Counted from the stretch's first letter, positions 20,495 to 32,599 are shown. The stretch is 64,000 nucleotides of DNA from Pyxicephalus adspersus (GCF_032062135.1 NC_092860.1:63793330-63857329), one strand, 5' to 3'. Notes: a model not told the origin generated them from the letters alone. Translations and numbers: made by a program.

Positions 20495-22814
20495 CAGTGG
20501 TCGCCAACTGGCAGACCACTTAATTTGCCGGCTCTGGACTGCACATGCGCGGGGAGCCGAGTGTCACTCAAAGGAGAAAAAACTTCCCCTTTAGTCATGT
20601 CATGATGCCAGAACCTGCCCATTCTCATCGCAGATCTAAGTCTGCAATAGGGGAGTGGGGTGTTTTTTTCCAGAGACAATGTTATAAAAAACATTGTAAC
20701 TCATAGTTCTCCGCAGTGCCTTTTTGGTGGGCGGGCAGCCCGGCTGCCTTGCCCCCTCCGCCCATCTCTTTTTAGCAGCTCCAATCCTCTGAACAGACAA
20801 CTGAGAAGCTGTTCCTTTCCCATCTATCATCCATTCTGAGGATTCCAGCTGCAGATAAGAGCCAGCAGGGAAACAGCACAGCTATGATGAGATCGGGACA
20901 CAGGCTGCCTGTTCTTCTTCTCTAGCTGTGCTGAGTCTTATTTTAAAAACAAAAAACATAGTGTGTAATGATGTCATTAGCAGTACTCATAGCGGTGTGT
21001 GTAACTGCATGTCATTCTGCAGCCTTACAACTCTGTGTGTACAAACCTCCATATAAACAGGGAATTTAAAGATATGGGAATCACAATTGTAAAAACTTGT
21101 GAAAATATAACATTGGGGTTGCCGTTTTAAAAGCAAATCCGCCTAGAAGTCCTTAATTAGAAATGCAAATTGAGGACCCCTGGGGCTGCTTACATAACAA
21201 GGAGCATTAGGGTGGGGCCCCTAAATTGATACCTATTTGACACACCCACACCACACACACTTTCCCGCCTACCAGCACCTATGGTCCTGCCCTCCAGCCT
21301 AAGGCTCTCGAGCATATGCCCGGCCAACATCTGCTTCCCCTGGCCTCGTGTCCCCAACTTTAACACGTCGGGGATTCAGATGCCGGACATCGCTGGGGGC
21401 ATCGCTTGCATTTTCAATTTTGGGCTCCTAGGTGCCATTTCTTATTAAACAGCAACCCAAATGCACAAGTTCCAATTGCACAAGTTGATGATCCCCATAT
21501 CTTGATATTCTTTAAAGAAATTTTGGTTATTAGTAGCTATGAGAGTCCCTGTGTACCAACAATTTAGGAGACATGAAGGTTTGATCAGTGAGTTGTTAGG
21601 CTGCAGAATATGGCAAGGAGACTTGACACACACAGCTATCACACTGCGGGTGGATACATTTTGCAGGCAGTTTTTTTTGCCCATAAAATATGGACAGTGA
21701 TGAGTTTTTTTTTTTTTTGTTTTTTTTAGGGAGGACCCCTCCCCTTCGGTCTTTATTGCCATAGTGGTAAAGATTGCAGGGTAAATCTGCAGCCTCCTGG
21801 GATATTTGTGTCACATATTCCAGTTGGCTGTTGCCTGATCCTTTTGCGCATGCCCAACATTGGGAACACATAAACGGGATTTCCTAGAATGGTAAAAAAG
21901 TGCTCAATCTCACGCATGCCCAATGAGATCAGCACTTGATGGAATGATGAGCATCAGAAAGAAGAGGGAAGCTGAGCAAGCCTGGGACTCCCTGGGCTTA
22001 GTTCATGGACAGACAAAAGTTTTGCGTTATCTAGATATAGCACTAGGAGGTGACATCTGAAGTTAGGCTGAAATCACCCTGGCAGTAAGGTTGCTTTTTC
22101 TGCGTTTACCCCTCATTTTCCTCTCGCCAGGAATCACTGCTGCTTAAAAAACTTCTAGGCCTGAGTAAGCTCCAACTATTACCAATCCCAGGTGCCTAGC
22201 AGTTGCCAAGTAGTCACTCAAGAGGGGTAAATTGCCCATTTTTTTTTACTGCTAAATGTGAACTAATCCTAACATCTTACGCCAATTTGATCACAATATT
22301 ACACTTCTACAACGGATTACACAATGGGATTAAAATAGACAGCACTGAACAGTTTGGGCATAATACCAGGCATTAGAAATTTTAGGGGGTTGGTAGAAAA
22401 AAAGTTTAGGGGGTTGGTAGAACACTGACACAATAATATGGGTTACTGGATACCTGTGGCATAAATAACTAGGAGCACTAAATTTGCTGTGTCTTGCCCC
22501 ACCACCCTGCTATAGCTTCCCACCACCCGGCTGAAAACATTTTCTGGGGATCACACTGTAACCCTTATATTTATGTGCAAACACTGTAGGGACAACATAT
22601 CAAATGTTTACATTTTAAAAAGAAATATACTATGTTAAATTAGATGTCATCAACACATTTCCAAACTATTGCATCACCTCTTGTGATGTGGGCGGGTTCT
22701 GGCATCATGATGTCACTCTGGAGGAAGTGTCTTCCTGTTTGAGTGACACACGGCTTTCCATCTGGGGTCAGTGAAATTAGTGGTCCATGACAACCAAAAA
22801 GTTGGCGACCACTG
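20495..22814. mobile_element. Outer hAT-like transposon with 15-bp perfect TIRs, itself interrupted
   Basis: The left end CAGTGGTCGCCAACT and the right end AGTTGGCGACCACTG are perfect inverted complements. Outer sequence occupies 20495-20701 and 22559-22814; the middle is a second transposon. No 8-bp target duplication is visible (CTTTAAAC versus CCTCAGTC), so the insertion may be old or rearranged. No transposase frame. Confidence 0.72.
20702..22558. mobile_element. Nested DNA transposon, copy B of the family at 4967 and 33420
   Basis: Starts CATAGTTCTCCGCAG and ends TCTGGGGATCACACTG, matching the TIRs of copies A and C. Flanks TAACT (20697-20701) and TAACC (22559-22563) look like a 5-bp duplication with one mismatch. 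Internal landmarks shared with the other copies include tgatccccatat, caatcccaggtgcctagca and ccacccggctgaaaa. Non-coding. Confidence 0.7.
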
Positions 22815-23144
22815 CCTCAGTCCCCTTTGTTGTATTTTTTTATGTCATAATTTGCCAAATGTTTTTATTGATTGACGTGAACTGCAGGCAGGCCAATTTT
22901 GCTCCTGAACTCCTCTATTATGGGCATGTAATACATGCTAGTCCTACTAAAATAAGCAAGGCCTTTCCAGAAAAAGACTTAGTCAGAATGACTACATATG
23001 TTGTTCAATTTGGTGGGTCTACCCCATGCAATGTGCATTAACACACCCTCATACCATTATGGATGCTTTCTTTATAACAGTGCTCTAATAGCAAACCAGA
23101 TTGTTCTATACAGAATGAAGCAAACGGCATTCATGATTTCTAAT
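22815..23144. other. Intergenic stretch, nothing recognised
   Basis: No coding or repeat signature could be supported. Confidence 0.4.
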
Positions 23145-23425
23145 AGAGCAGCATGGTTAGCTCAGTGTTTAGGGCTCTCGCGTTTGCAGTGCTAGGTCAC
23201 AGGTTCGATTCTGTGCTAGGAATCTGCAAGGAGTTTGTATGTTCTCCCACGTTTGTGTGCGTTTCCTCCAGGTACTGAGGTTTCCTCCCACATCCCAAAT
23301 ACATGCAGAATCATAAATTGTCCTTAGGCTGTGTTAATGACCTATGACTGGTAGGGAAATTAGACTGTGACAATGGACTTTATAAAGAGCTGCATAATAT
23401 GTTGGAGCTTTATAAATACTGGTTA
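23145..23425 (+). mobile_element. tRNA-derived SINE (+ copy)
   Basis: The head carries a pol III A box (TGGTTAGCTCAGTG, near 23154) and B box (GGTTCGATTCT, near 23203). The body contains GTTTCCTCCCACATCCCAAA and ends in a tataaata/taataat tail. The same family is present in opposite orientation immediately downstream. Confidence 0.8.
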
Positions 23426-23442
23426 ATAATAATATTATTATT

Positions 23443-23775
23443 ACACAGTATTTATATAACGCCATCATATTACGCAGCGCTGTACAAAGTCCATAGTCAT
23501 GTCACTAGCTGTCCCTCAAAGGGGTTCACAATCTAATGTCCCTACTATAGTGATATGTCATTAACACAGGCTAAAGATAAATTTTGGGGGAAGCCAATTA
23601 ACTTACCTGCATGTTTTTGGAATGTGGGAGGTAACCAGGGTCCCTGGAGGAAACCCACGCAGACACGGGGAGAACCTGCAAACTCCATGCAGATAGTGTC
23701 CTGGGTGAGATTCGAACCTGGGATCTAGCGCTGCAAAGGCAGGGTGCTAACCTCTGAGCATCCCGTGCTGCCAGT
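23443..23775 (-). mobile_element. tRNA-derived SINE (- copy), inverted partner
   Basis: Read on the - strand it begins GGCAGCACGGGATGCTCAG and includes the B box GGTTCGAATCTCACC. It runs through CCTCCCACATTCCAAAAACA to the 3' tail gtacagcgctgcgtaatatg. The tail sequence is shared with the end of the L2-type LINE at 24075, which suggests the LINE supplied the reverse transcriptase. With the + copy it forms an imperfect inverted repeat around an (ATT)n centre. Confidence 0.82.
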
Positions 23776-24074
23776 AATAATAATAAAAACAATTAAACAT
23801 TTTGATTTATTTAACCAGTAGACAGTTTTCCATATTGGAAATTGATCTTAGGTGCAGAGAAGGTGGCTTTTCTTGTTTAAATATATATTTCAATCTTTTC
23901 CTTATGGTTTAGGTTGTGGGTGGGTACTCGGTCTCCTCCCCTTACATTGGTTCTTATTGTAGGGGATTATTTCCGTTCTTCTCACTACAGCTTACACAGC
24001 AGTCAGCATGGGACTGGTTGCAAGAAGGTGATGCATGTGTGAGCGAGGGAATAAGGTTCTTATCCCCATAGGCA
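23776..24074. other. Spacer between SINE and LINE
   Basis: AT-rich; nothing else supported. Confidence 0.4.
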
Positions 24075-26210
24075 TTATTATTATTAATAAACAGGTTTTA
24101 TATAGCGCCAACATATTACGCAGCACTGTACATTAAATAGGGGTTGCAAATGAAAGACAGCTACAGACAGTGATATAGGAGGAGAGGACCTCCTAGGAGG
24201 TGGAGGAAGTATCACACAATAGGAGGGGAGATATGGAGTGGTAGAAAGTAGTGAAGGTTTAGGAGACCGAAGAAGATGGTTGGGCAAGTTTAAAAGGATG
24301 GGTTTTGAGTCCTCTTTTTAATAAACAGAAAGTAGGAGCAAGCTGAATAAGGCAAGGAAGACCATTCCAGAAAGTTGGGGCAGAGCTAGAAAAGTCTTGG
24401 AGCTGTGTGTCTGACGAGGTTATGAGTGAGGAAGTCATTAGTAGGTAATTGGAGGAACGAAGAGAGCATCTAGGGGAGTATTTTTCTACCAGGTCAGAAA
24501 GGTAAGTGGGACAAGAACTGTGGAATTATTTAAAGGCACAGGAGCTTGAGTTTGATTCTCAAGTGAAATGGATGCCAATAAAGAAAACTACAAAGACATG
24601 TAGCAGAAGAGGAGTGGTAGGAAGGATAGAAAAGTCTGGCTGCAGCATTCATAATAGATTGTAAAGAAGAGAGTTGGGTTAGTGAACCAGAGAGGGGGAT
24701 GTTACAGACAAGAGATAAGAGCGTGTTTGGATATGTTTTTGGATTTTGGCTATGTTGCATAGGTGAAAGTGATAGAACCTGGAAATGTTCCGAATATGAG
24801 GGATAAATGAGAGGTCAGAATCAAAGGTGATGCCAAGGCAACATGCCTGAGGGGAGGGACAAATGACAGTGTTGTTAACTGTTAGGAATATGTCAGGGGG
24901 AGATTTGGAATGTGGGGGGGCATGATGATTTTGTTTTTTTCAGAAATCTGTCAGACATCCATGATGAGATGGCCGACAGGCAGCATGATACCTTAACCAG
25001 GACTGAGGGAGACAAGTCAGGGATGGACAGATAGATTTGAGTGTCATCATCATACAGATGGTATTGTAAACCAAAGCAGGCTATGGGACTACCGAGAGAG
25101 GAGGTATTCAGAGAAAAGAGAACCAAACAGACTGCCCCTTGGGAAACACCAACAGGGAGGAGAGTGGAAGAGGAGGAATTACCATTGAAAGAAACTTAGG
25201 AAGGGCTGTTTCGGTGGAATGGGCAGCTCGAAAGCCAGATTGGGGAGGCTCAAGGAGAGAGTTGGTCTTCAGGTAATCGGTGAGTCTTTTATAGACAAGG
25301 CCCTTAGGAAGTTTAGAAACCTATGGGACAAGGGAGACTGGAGGGTAGCTAGAATTTAGGGTGGGGTCTAAGTAGGGGTTTCTTAAGGATTGAGAAAATA
25401 ATGACATGTTTGAAAGCCGAGGGGTAGATATCAGTAGAAAGGGAGAGTTTGAATAGTTCAGTTAGTGTGGGGGCCAAGGTGGAGGAATGGGCACAGAGTA
25501 GTTCAGAGGGAATTGGGTCAGGCAGACAGGTAGTAGATGGAGATGATGAGGGAAGAGAAGGAGACTTCATCCAGAGTAACAGGGCTGAGGGAGGTTAGTG
25601 ATGATTTACAGGTGGATATAGTTGGAGTAGCACGGTGAGCAGAGACTTCATGTCTGATTTTGTCAAATAGGTGGCTATGTTTTGGGCAGAGAAGGTCGAT
25701 GTGGGGGAAGCAGGTGTGTGGTTTAGGAGGGAGTCAATTGTTGAGAAGAGGCTTCGTGGGTTGGAAGCTTGAGAGGAAATGACAGCGGAGAAATAATGTT
25801 GTTGTAGTCTGGCTTTGTAGTCCAGGAAGTTGGTGGTGAAGCCAGATTTCCTCCACTGTTGCATGAACAGCCTTTTGTAAATGTTTGGTGCGTTTGTTGT
25901 GCCAGGACAGGGTTTTTCAGGGCAGAGGTAGCAGAAGGTGGCAGGAGCCACTTGATCTTTAGCCAAAGTAAGAGTGTGGTTGAACCTAGTGGGGGATTAG
26001 GGATGCAACACAATATGTTGTGGTCAAAGTTACGGATTTTTCTTTGCCATTGACCAGGTCTGGGATGTGGCAAAAGGGGGGCAAGAATTAGATTTGTTGA
26101 AGGTGATAAGGTTGTGATCAGAAAGAGGAAATGGTGAGTTGTCAAGGTGGGTGAGGTTGCAGAGTTTGGAGAATACCAGGTCTGTGTTTGACTGTGTGAC
26201 TGGCGACATA

Positions 26211-26418
26211 CAGTTAGGTCCATAAATATTTGGACAGAGACAACTTTTTTCTGATTTTGGTTCTGTACATTACCACAATTATTTTAAATGAAACAACTCA
26301 GATGCAGTTGAACTGCAGACTTTCAGATTTAATTCAGTGGGTTGAACAAAAACATTGCATAAAAATGTGAGGAACTAAAGCCTTTTTATTTTACACAATC
26401 ACTTCATTTCAGGGGCTC
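26211..26418 (+). mobile_element. Single Tc1-like transposon end
   Basis: CAGTTAGGTCCATAAATATT at 26211 is preceded by TA and matches the left end of the full-length element at 40694 for about 205 bases, then stops at aggggctc. Only one end survives, inside the L2 endonuclease region. Confidence 0.85.
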
Positions 26419-26630
26419 TGTTGCCAAATCTAGGGGTATGTGTGAAGTGCAGGCCTCCATAGGAAAGAGCAGTAGCAGAGGTAGAATCGCAGGACGAAAG
26501 CCAAGTTTCAGTGAGAGCCAGGAAGTTTAGAGTTTTATAGAGCAAAAGGTAGTAAATGGAGGTTAGTTTCTTACAGATAGATCTGGCATTCCATAGACTG
26601 CCAGAGAAAGGAGGTAAGAACTTATGGGAA

Positions 26631-26657
26631 GGGGGGGGGGGGGGGGGGGGGGGGGGG
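26631..26657 (+). repeat. G27 homopolymer
   Basis: About 27 consecutive G. Able to form G-quadruplexes; the length is likely to be uncertain in the assembly. Confidence 0.9.
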
Positions 26658-26929
26658 CTGTATCTTGGTGAAAGGGTAGGGAAGAGAGAGTATCTGGGGG
26701 ATTCGGTGGGATGTCACCAGCAAGTAGTAATAGATTTTAAAGGCGCAGAAACAAGCATTTATAGGCATAGACAAAAGACATAAGCAAGAATTTACTTTTG
26801 CAGTTCAGGGGTAGCCCTACAATACAATGTTTTGTTTTCCTTGAGCTTTGGGTTTTAATGCTTTTAAATTGTGTTTGTGTATGTACATTTAAAACACATT
26901 TAAAAGATCGGGGCATAGTCACGCAATGG

Positions 26930-28030
26930 CAACTTCAACAAGCAAATTCTCGTAGTAGCTCTCTGCCGTCAACGAGATTTTTACAGCCTGGTCACTTCAC
27001 AAAAGCATTTCCTCCATTTCTTGCATATGTACCATCGCTGGAAAACTCTGCACAGAAACAGCGGAATCTGAGGCAGTTCTTGCTCCAACATTGGAATCCC
27101 CTGAAGCCTCCATGGAAGCTAAGATGGCATGTTCCGCCTGATGCGAGACAAGAGCATGTGGGCTCCTCTCATGATGCCTCAGACACTCCTGCTGATCTCC
27201 GGTGTAGTCCTGACCCCTGCCCGCTCATCCTGCTGTTGCTGACGGCAGGCTCCTCTCCAGGCATCAGTGAATAGGTACCAGCATTCTCACATGTACAGCT
27301 AGAAGCCATCTTTCGCCAGCTCCCCTCCAAAGATGATCTCAACGATCTTGCAACACGGATTGAGAATTCCCTCAAACGAGAGTTGGATGCTCTTCAACAA
27401 CAAATTGTGTCAGTGGACACAGGTTTCAGTACTGGAGTCTGGTTCCTCGGTGAGTACAGCTCGCTTAACAGCCCTTAAGGGTGTTACATCCCATATGCAA
27501 GCTCAACTTACCTCGCTTTTTCTGCGCACTGAAGACAACGAAAACAGGAACCGCAGAAATTTTGTGCTGATCCAGGGTGTTTCTGAGGCAGTGGCTGGTT
27601 CTGACCTGAGGACAACAGTCAAAGCGATCCTTAATCTGTTTTTGAATCGTCCTTTGACCACAGCCATAGAGTTGGGCGTCTATAGGGCAAGTGGAGCATG
27701 TGGCGTTTCTGGAGCCTCTCCAAAGGATGTTTTATGCAGGATCCGTTTCTATAATCCTAAAGAGGAGGGTATAAAGCAAGCGTGGAGGCACGGTCCACTT
27801 GATTTTGGTGGGGGGCAGATACAAATTTTCCCAGATCTCAAGCCATACTCTGAGGATGTGGCGTATTCTACATCCATTGCTATATGCCATTCGTTCAGCG
27901 CAAGCAACTTACAAATGGGGTTATCCTTATCAATTACTGGTGTTCAAAGGTGACACCACTTTTTCACTACACAGACAGTTGCTTTATTTGGTTTACTTCA
28001 GATACCCCCTATAGAGGTTCCGGACTGAAT
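26930..28030 (+). pseudogene. L1 ORF1p relic
   Basis: The frame 27333-27953 contains the RRM-like segment NRRNFVLIQGVSE and later IRFYNPKEEGIKQAWR with GGGQIQIFPDL. In a second frame (27799-28014) the C-terminal domain follows: ILHPLLYAIRSAQATYKWGY and YQLLVFKGDTTF. These are L1 ORF1p RRM and CTD landmarks. The N-terminal part has stops and a Lys/Glu-rich coiled-coil remnant. ORF1p is the RNA-binding chaperone of the L1 particle. Not functional. Confidence 0.8.
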
Positions 28031-29249
28031 GACTTTCCCAATAGACACTTTTACTTCCTCAATAGGCTCATGATACCTTAGAATCCTAATCAATATAGGC
28101 CTAGTAATTCCATGTGTTCCAATGAGATGCCTCCTGCAAGACCGAACGAGGATTGGCCGACGCCTCTGTGGGTCCAATATTTTTTCTGTGGTTTTGGCTT
28201 ACCAGCCTGCATTCCTGGTTGTATTGGCCTATTTCTTCTAGGAGGAGTTGGTATTATCTTTTGGACATTGGTATTATCTTTTAACCTATCAGTACATTGT
28301 GCAGTTAGCTGCGTATCTGCTAAAATTTTTATTGGTACTGTACCTTTTGTGTATTTGATTTGGTTCATTTTCCTATTTTACAAGAATCCTCATATGGGTA
28401 TATGTTTGTCTAGGTGGGCATGGTTGGATTCTCCTCTTTGTTTGCATACTTTCTATGTTTGATATTGAAATGGTAGAAGGCCATCCTGTTTTTTGGAATA
28501 ATTTCGCTGGGAGCTTGTACGCTACTTGATAACTGTGCAATATGTGTTCCTTTATCTACTGACTCCCATGCTTTGCGGTTTTTACACATTTTAAACAACT
28601 ATGATAGATGTATGTATTTTTTCTTATCCCTAGTACCCGTTGATGAGCAACAGCTCGTCAACATTGAGAGTCATATAGGTAGGTACTTTTTTTTTTTTTT
28701 TATAACCTTTGCAAGGAGTATTCTCCCTTTTTTGGGTAATGTTCTTTTTCTGATAATTTTTTTCAGTTTTTCTGGTTCTTGTCCTTTTTTGTGTCTTTTC
28801 CACCCCTCCCCCCTGTTTTGTATATTGTATTCATGGCAGGTCACATTGCTTAACGTCAAAGGTTTAAATTCCCCTATCAAGTGAGAAATTGTCCTTCTTG
28901 AACTACATAGGTATAAAAGCTAGGTGGTGTTTTTACAAGAGACACACTTTAGGCATGACTTGATTCAGAAATTGTCTGATCACTACTTTCACACAGTTTA
29001 TAACGGCAACTCAACAGACTCCAAATCCTAGGGTATAAGCATTCTTCTGCATAAATCATTGCAGTGGTCCCTTATTGCATACCAGCCTGACCCCGAGGCT
29101 AAATATTTGCTAGTAAAAGAAATGATTGGTGCCCAAAAATTCACTCTCGGTAATGTGTACTTCCCGAACACCATCTACATCTAATTTTTGGAAGTTGTGC
29201 TTGAATTAGTGGAATTTAGCGAAGGCACATAAGCCAAAGGTATAATCAT

Positions 29250-29600
29250 CTGAATACTTTTTTTTTTTTTAGCTTGCTTTTATCTTTAAACATTAAAAAC
29301 GTGTTCTAGCCACACCCCCAGGTCTCTCCATCGCCTAGGCAGTGAGTTGCAATCTGGGAAATGCCACCTGTGGTGGGGGTGTTTCTAATCCCCTCCCACT
29401 GCCCTAATTATGCATATTTTTATCAATGTGCGACTGCTCTATCTGCAGCTGCTGAGCTTGTGAGCTCTGCGTGCAGTAAGGTAGGGGGTGGGGAGAGGGA
29501 GGGGGAGTGGGTGGAGGAGAAGGTCAGTAGAGAAAGAAAACGTAAACTTGCCAGTCACAAGCTGGCCACTAGTTTTGAGTATAGTTCCCCTTTAAATTTG
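29250..29600. other. Unclassified insertion in the L1 endonuclease
   Basis: Begins with a T run (29261-29271), holds a purine-rich stretch (29480-29540) and ends AGTTCCCCTTTAAAT. Terminal repeats and target duplication were not resolved. Confidence 0.4.
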
Positions 29601-30014
29601 CTTTTTCTCCTAAACTGGACATGTCCAAAGGTTCTGAAAAGGATTACACATTTTTATTCGGCAATGCATAAATCCTATTTCCTTATTGATTTTTTTCATG
29701 ATTTAACATCATTCTTTTCCTATGGTTATTTCATTCACCATTGGGGGGATTTCCATATTAGACCATGCGCCAGTCTCCATTGTGATTCAGGTGGCGTCCA
29801 CTACCCCAAAGACGTTCTCGTGACATTTTCCTCCTATTGAATGATTTACTCTTGGAGTCTCCTGAGGTGCACAATAATATTGAGACTCAGTCACTAGACG
29901 AGCTCAGATCTTTTTTCAAAGAGTTCAATGGCTCATCAGTGGCTAGTCCACGTCTTTGTGGAGGCACTTAAGTGCTACAATAGAGGGTTCTTTCCAACAA
30001 GGCCAAAACTGTAA

Positions 30015-30346
30015 AGCTGCGTACACGCTTGCAATTTTTGTCGTTGGAAAGGATATTTCACGATCCTTTCCAATGACAAGGGGCTGCAAGATGCATGAAC
30101 GATGCTGTACATACAGCACCGTTCATGCTCTATGGAGAGGGGAGGGGGGAGAGCGACGGAGCGGCACCCTGCTGCGCGCTCTCCCCTTCCCTTTCATTAC
30201 GATCGGCTGTCGTCCATCGTCCGTGGATCCGGCAGGTCGGTCGTCCGGACGATGGACGACACCAACTGTACACACGGAAGATTTTCGCCCGATAATTGGC
30301 CGATGCCGATTATCGGGCGATAAAAATCTGCCGTGTGTACGTAGCT
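30015..30346. mobile_element. Harbinger-type MITE, 332 bp
   Basis: The ends AGCTGCGTACACGC and (complement) AGCTACGTACACAC match the 8.5-kb Harbinger element. Flanks are TAA (30012-30014) and TTA (30347-30349), both of the TWA target type but not identical. It has no coding capacity and is presumably mobilised by the transposase family decoded at 8311. Confidence 0.8.
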
Positions 30347-30729
30347 TTAGAAAGAGAGGCAAGGCTGAACCAATTACTTTTAGAATTGCATAATCTGGAT
30401 GTTTCTCATAATTGACATCATATTCACTAGAACACCAGATTATACTTACTAGAGAACGTATTAGGGAACTGTACCGCTTCAAGATGAAGTTTCTGATCAC
30501 TAAATGTAAGGGTTTCACTATGAACACTCTAAGTGTGGCAGGGCATTGGTCTGAGCTTTAAAGGAGAAAAGAGCCAGGGCATTCATCCCAAATAGTACAT
30601 CTACAACCGGTTGGTCGGTGCACTCTATCCAAGACATTGCAGAGACCTCCTTTCGGATTTTTTACGAAAACCTGTACAATTTGGATTAAGGACACCCTTC
30701 CAGGTCTGACCCCACTAAAGGTGATTTGA

Positions 30730-32540
30730 GTTGTGCTTATTTACAATCCTGTGGGAGGAAGAGAAGAAGAGGAGGGAGGGACAGCCAGGCTTTTGAAGGG
30801 CAACCAGAGGTAAATTTAAAAACACAAAATTTTATTTTTCCAACAACATAATTTAAAAGATTAAAAGCTGTGTCTCTATAAATAAACCCTAGGCTAACAT
30901 ATACCCACTAGTTACGCAGAAAATAGCAATATGGTTTAGTATCCTATTAGGTTAGCGATGGCGGTAAGGTGTCCCAACTGATGCATTTCGCCTGAACCGG
31001 GCTTCCTCGGGTAAGGGGAGACCTTAGAATTTTTAACAATATACAGTATTAACATCCATATATATGCACTGACTGCATGTTAGACTGATGTTTACAATGA
31101 ATCAATAAAGAAAAAAAGGAAAAAAGAAACCAAACAAGACTTTATTATTGCAAAGTATTATTGCTAGGGCTTTTTACTGCATTAAGAGCTAGCTAGCTAG
31201 TTACCTGCTGGTGTTTCCAGATGTTCGAGTGGAGTGAACGGTGTGATAGAAGCTTGAAATGTTTATTCCAGGACTTTCATATGCACAATGATTATGACAT
31301 CTCTGTCTGTCTTTAATAAAGGGGATAAAAAGTTTGTGATAGAGAAATAGCTATTATGTGAATAAGGAATAAATATTAAAGGATAGAGCCTCTACCTTAG
31401 TAGAAGTAAATGACAGTGATCCAGCAGGGGAAGATAAAGTGTTGTCTTCTCGTATGGAGCTAAGACAGAGACAAGGGTTTTGCATTAGTAAGTTTGTTGT
31501 TTTGTAATAAGGATGTTTGAATGGTAGTTCATAGAAAATACTCAATATTTTCGTTGTGGTATGTGGGTGAGCTGCGGGCATTCATCCAAAAGGGGACAGT
31601 GCTATCTGCTGTTCGTGCTTAAATGGGCTGAGCCATCTGTGTGACGTAATAGTGCTTCCGTCCTGACTCTGTGTTTGTCCCTAGTTCTGCCGGCTTCCGG
31701 CTTCCGCCTTTACTTGTGTTTTATTAAGTGGGGTTATGTTTGTGTTCACTCTTTGTTTGCTGAAAATTAACGGTTGATTTACCGAAATTTAGTCCAGCTT
31801 TTCACATGGGTAATATTTATTCTGATATATACAAATTAATCTTTGGTTCAGAGAGGTAGAAAGAATTTTTCTTTGTATATGTTTTAAGCATATGGGGGTA
31901 CTAAGCAGTAGCAATAAAAAACATATATTTCAGAGATGTAACATATAATTATCATGTATCAAAGAGGTAACATATCATAATTATCATGTATCAAAGAGGT
32001 AACATATCATAATTATCATGTATCAAAGAGATAACATATCATAATTATCATATCAAAGAGATAACGTATCTTTATTATTATCCTATCAAAGAGATATGGT
32101 ATCATTAAAGTGGTTGTAGGGAGGATAGTCATATATATTGTAACAAGCGTTATCAAACAGACCTTATTAAAATATATGAGGTCCAACATACTACAGCAGA
32201 TGTGTGTAAGTGGTCTTGAATTTAACATACCATACCATGCTATGTGCTAGCTGAAAAAGGTTTTTAATGTTTGGAAGGGTCATTTAAGATGGCCTTCAAA
32301 AAAGTTTGAAGGAAAGTACATTGTTCAACCCAGGTGGTGTTTTGGCATTTATTGAAAAAATCCATTTAGCTTCCCGGCGGAGTAGGACATTGTCTATATC
32401 CCCTCTCTGGGATTGGGTGGTACCCATTCTAAGGCTGAAACGATATGCTCTCAGTCTTGAAGTTGTGGCAAATTCCTACATGATGACTGATTGGAGTCAT
32501 TATTTTTCTGGTTTTTACAAGAAAATCAAGAGGTGATTCA
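30730..32540 (-). pseudogene. Penelope-like element fragment with GIY-YIG C-terminus
   Basis: On the - strand near 32420-32300 the sequence reads LLRREAKWIFSINAKTPPGL then NNVLSFKL, the conserved C-terminal signature of the GIY-YIG endonuclease of Penelope-like retroelements (REA.WIF....P.GLN). Upstream, RFSLRMGTTQSQRGDIDNVL is readable. Downstream on that strand is about 1.5 kb of non-coding sequence, including gcatttcgcctgaaccgggc-like text near 30985. The RT domain is absent. Limits are approximate. Confidence 0.65.
31930..32100. repeat. Tandem repeat, period about 32 bp
   Basis: aacatatcataattatcatg with tatcaaagag recurs about five times (near 31939, 31969, 32001, 32033) with decay at the right end. 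It sits inside the Penelope-like fragment. Confidence 0.85.
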
Positions 32541-32599
32541 TTTATAGTGACACAGCTCCTTCCTAATCTTTTAAATTTTGTTGTTGGAACAATAAAATT

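Larger units (their letters stand above)
24075..26690 (-). pseudogene. L2-type LINE, decayed
   Basis: On the - strand the 5' part near 26590-26430 reads TLNFLALTETWLS-like endonuclease sequence (with stops). The middle has PSLPSSSPSTTCLPDPIPSE (25570-25510) from the RT start. The RT core reads [20 protein letters not shown] near 25050 (YADD with Ala to Asp). The C-terminus reads LQSIMNAAARLFY near 24650 and WHPFHLRIKLKLL near 24550. The 3' tail (24075-24130) ends in (ATT)n-like repeats as L2 elements do. Many stops. A truncated Tc1 end (26211-26418) interrupts the endonuclease region. Confidence 0.82.
28840..30725 (+). pseudogene. L1 ORF2 endonuclease and linker relic
   Basis: LLNVKGLNSPIK (28840-28880) and VFLQETHFRHDL (28925-28960) mark the endonuclease start. 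After the 29250-29600 interruption, HFYSAMHKSYFLIDFF (29650-29700) and surrounding text match the RIDxF and following blocks. The linker continues after the MITE, up to SFRIFYENLYNLD near 30650. Numerous stops. Confidence 0.78.

Noticed and set aside
20016..20694. Several frames of 60-117 codons on both strands
   Set aside because: No conserved motifs and they overlap each other on both strands; partly inside a DNA transposon.
23148..23215. Functional tRNA gene at the SINE head
   Set aside because: A and B boxes are present, but the sequence continues into SINE body and does not fold as a full tRNA with acceptor stem; a second copy shows it is a SINE.
24084..24287. Short - strand frame at the L2 3' end as a separate gene
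   Set aside because: It is part of the decayed L2 C-terminus and 3' tail.
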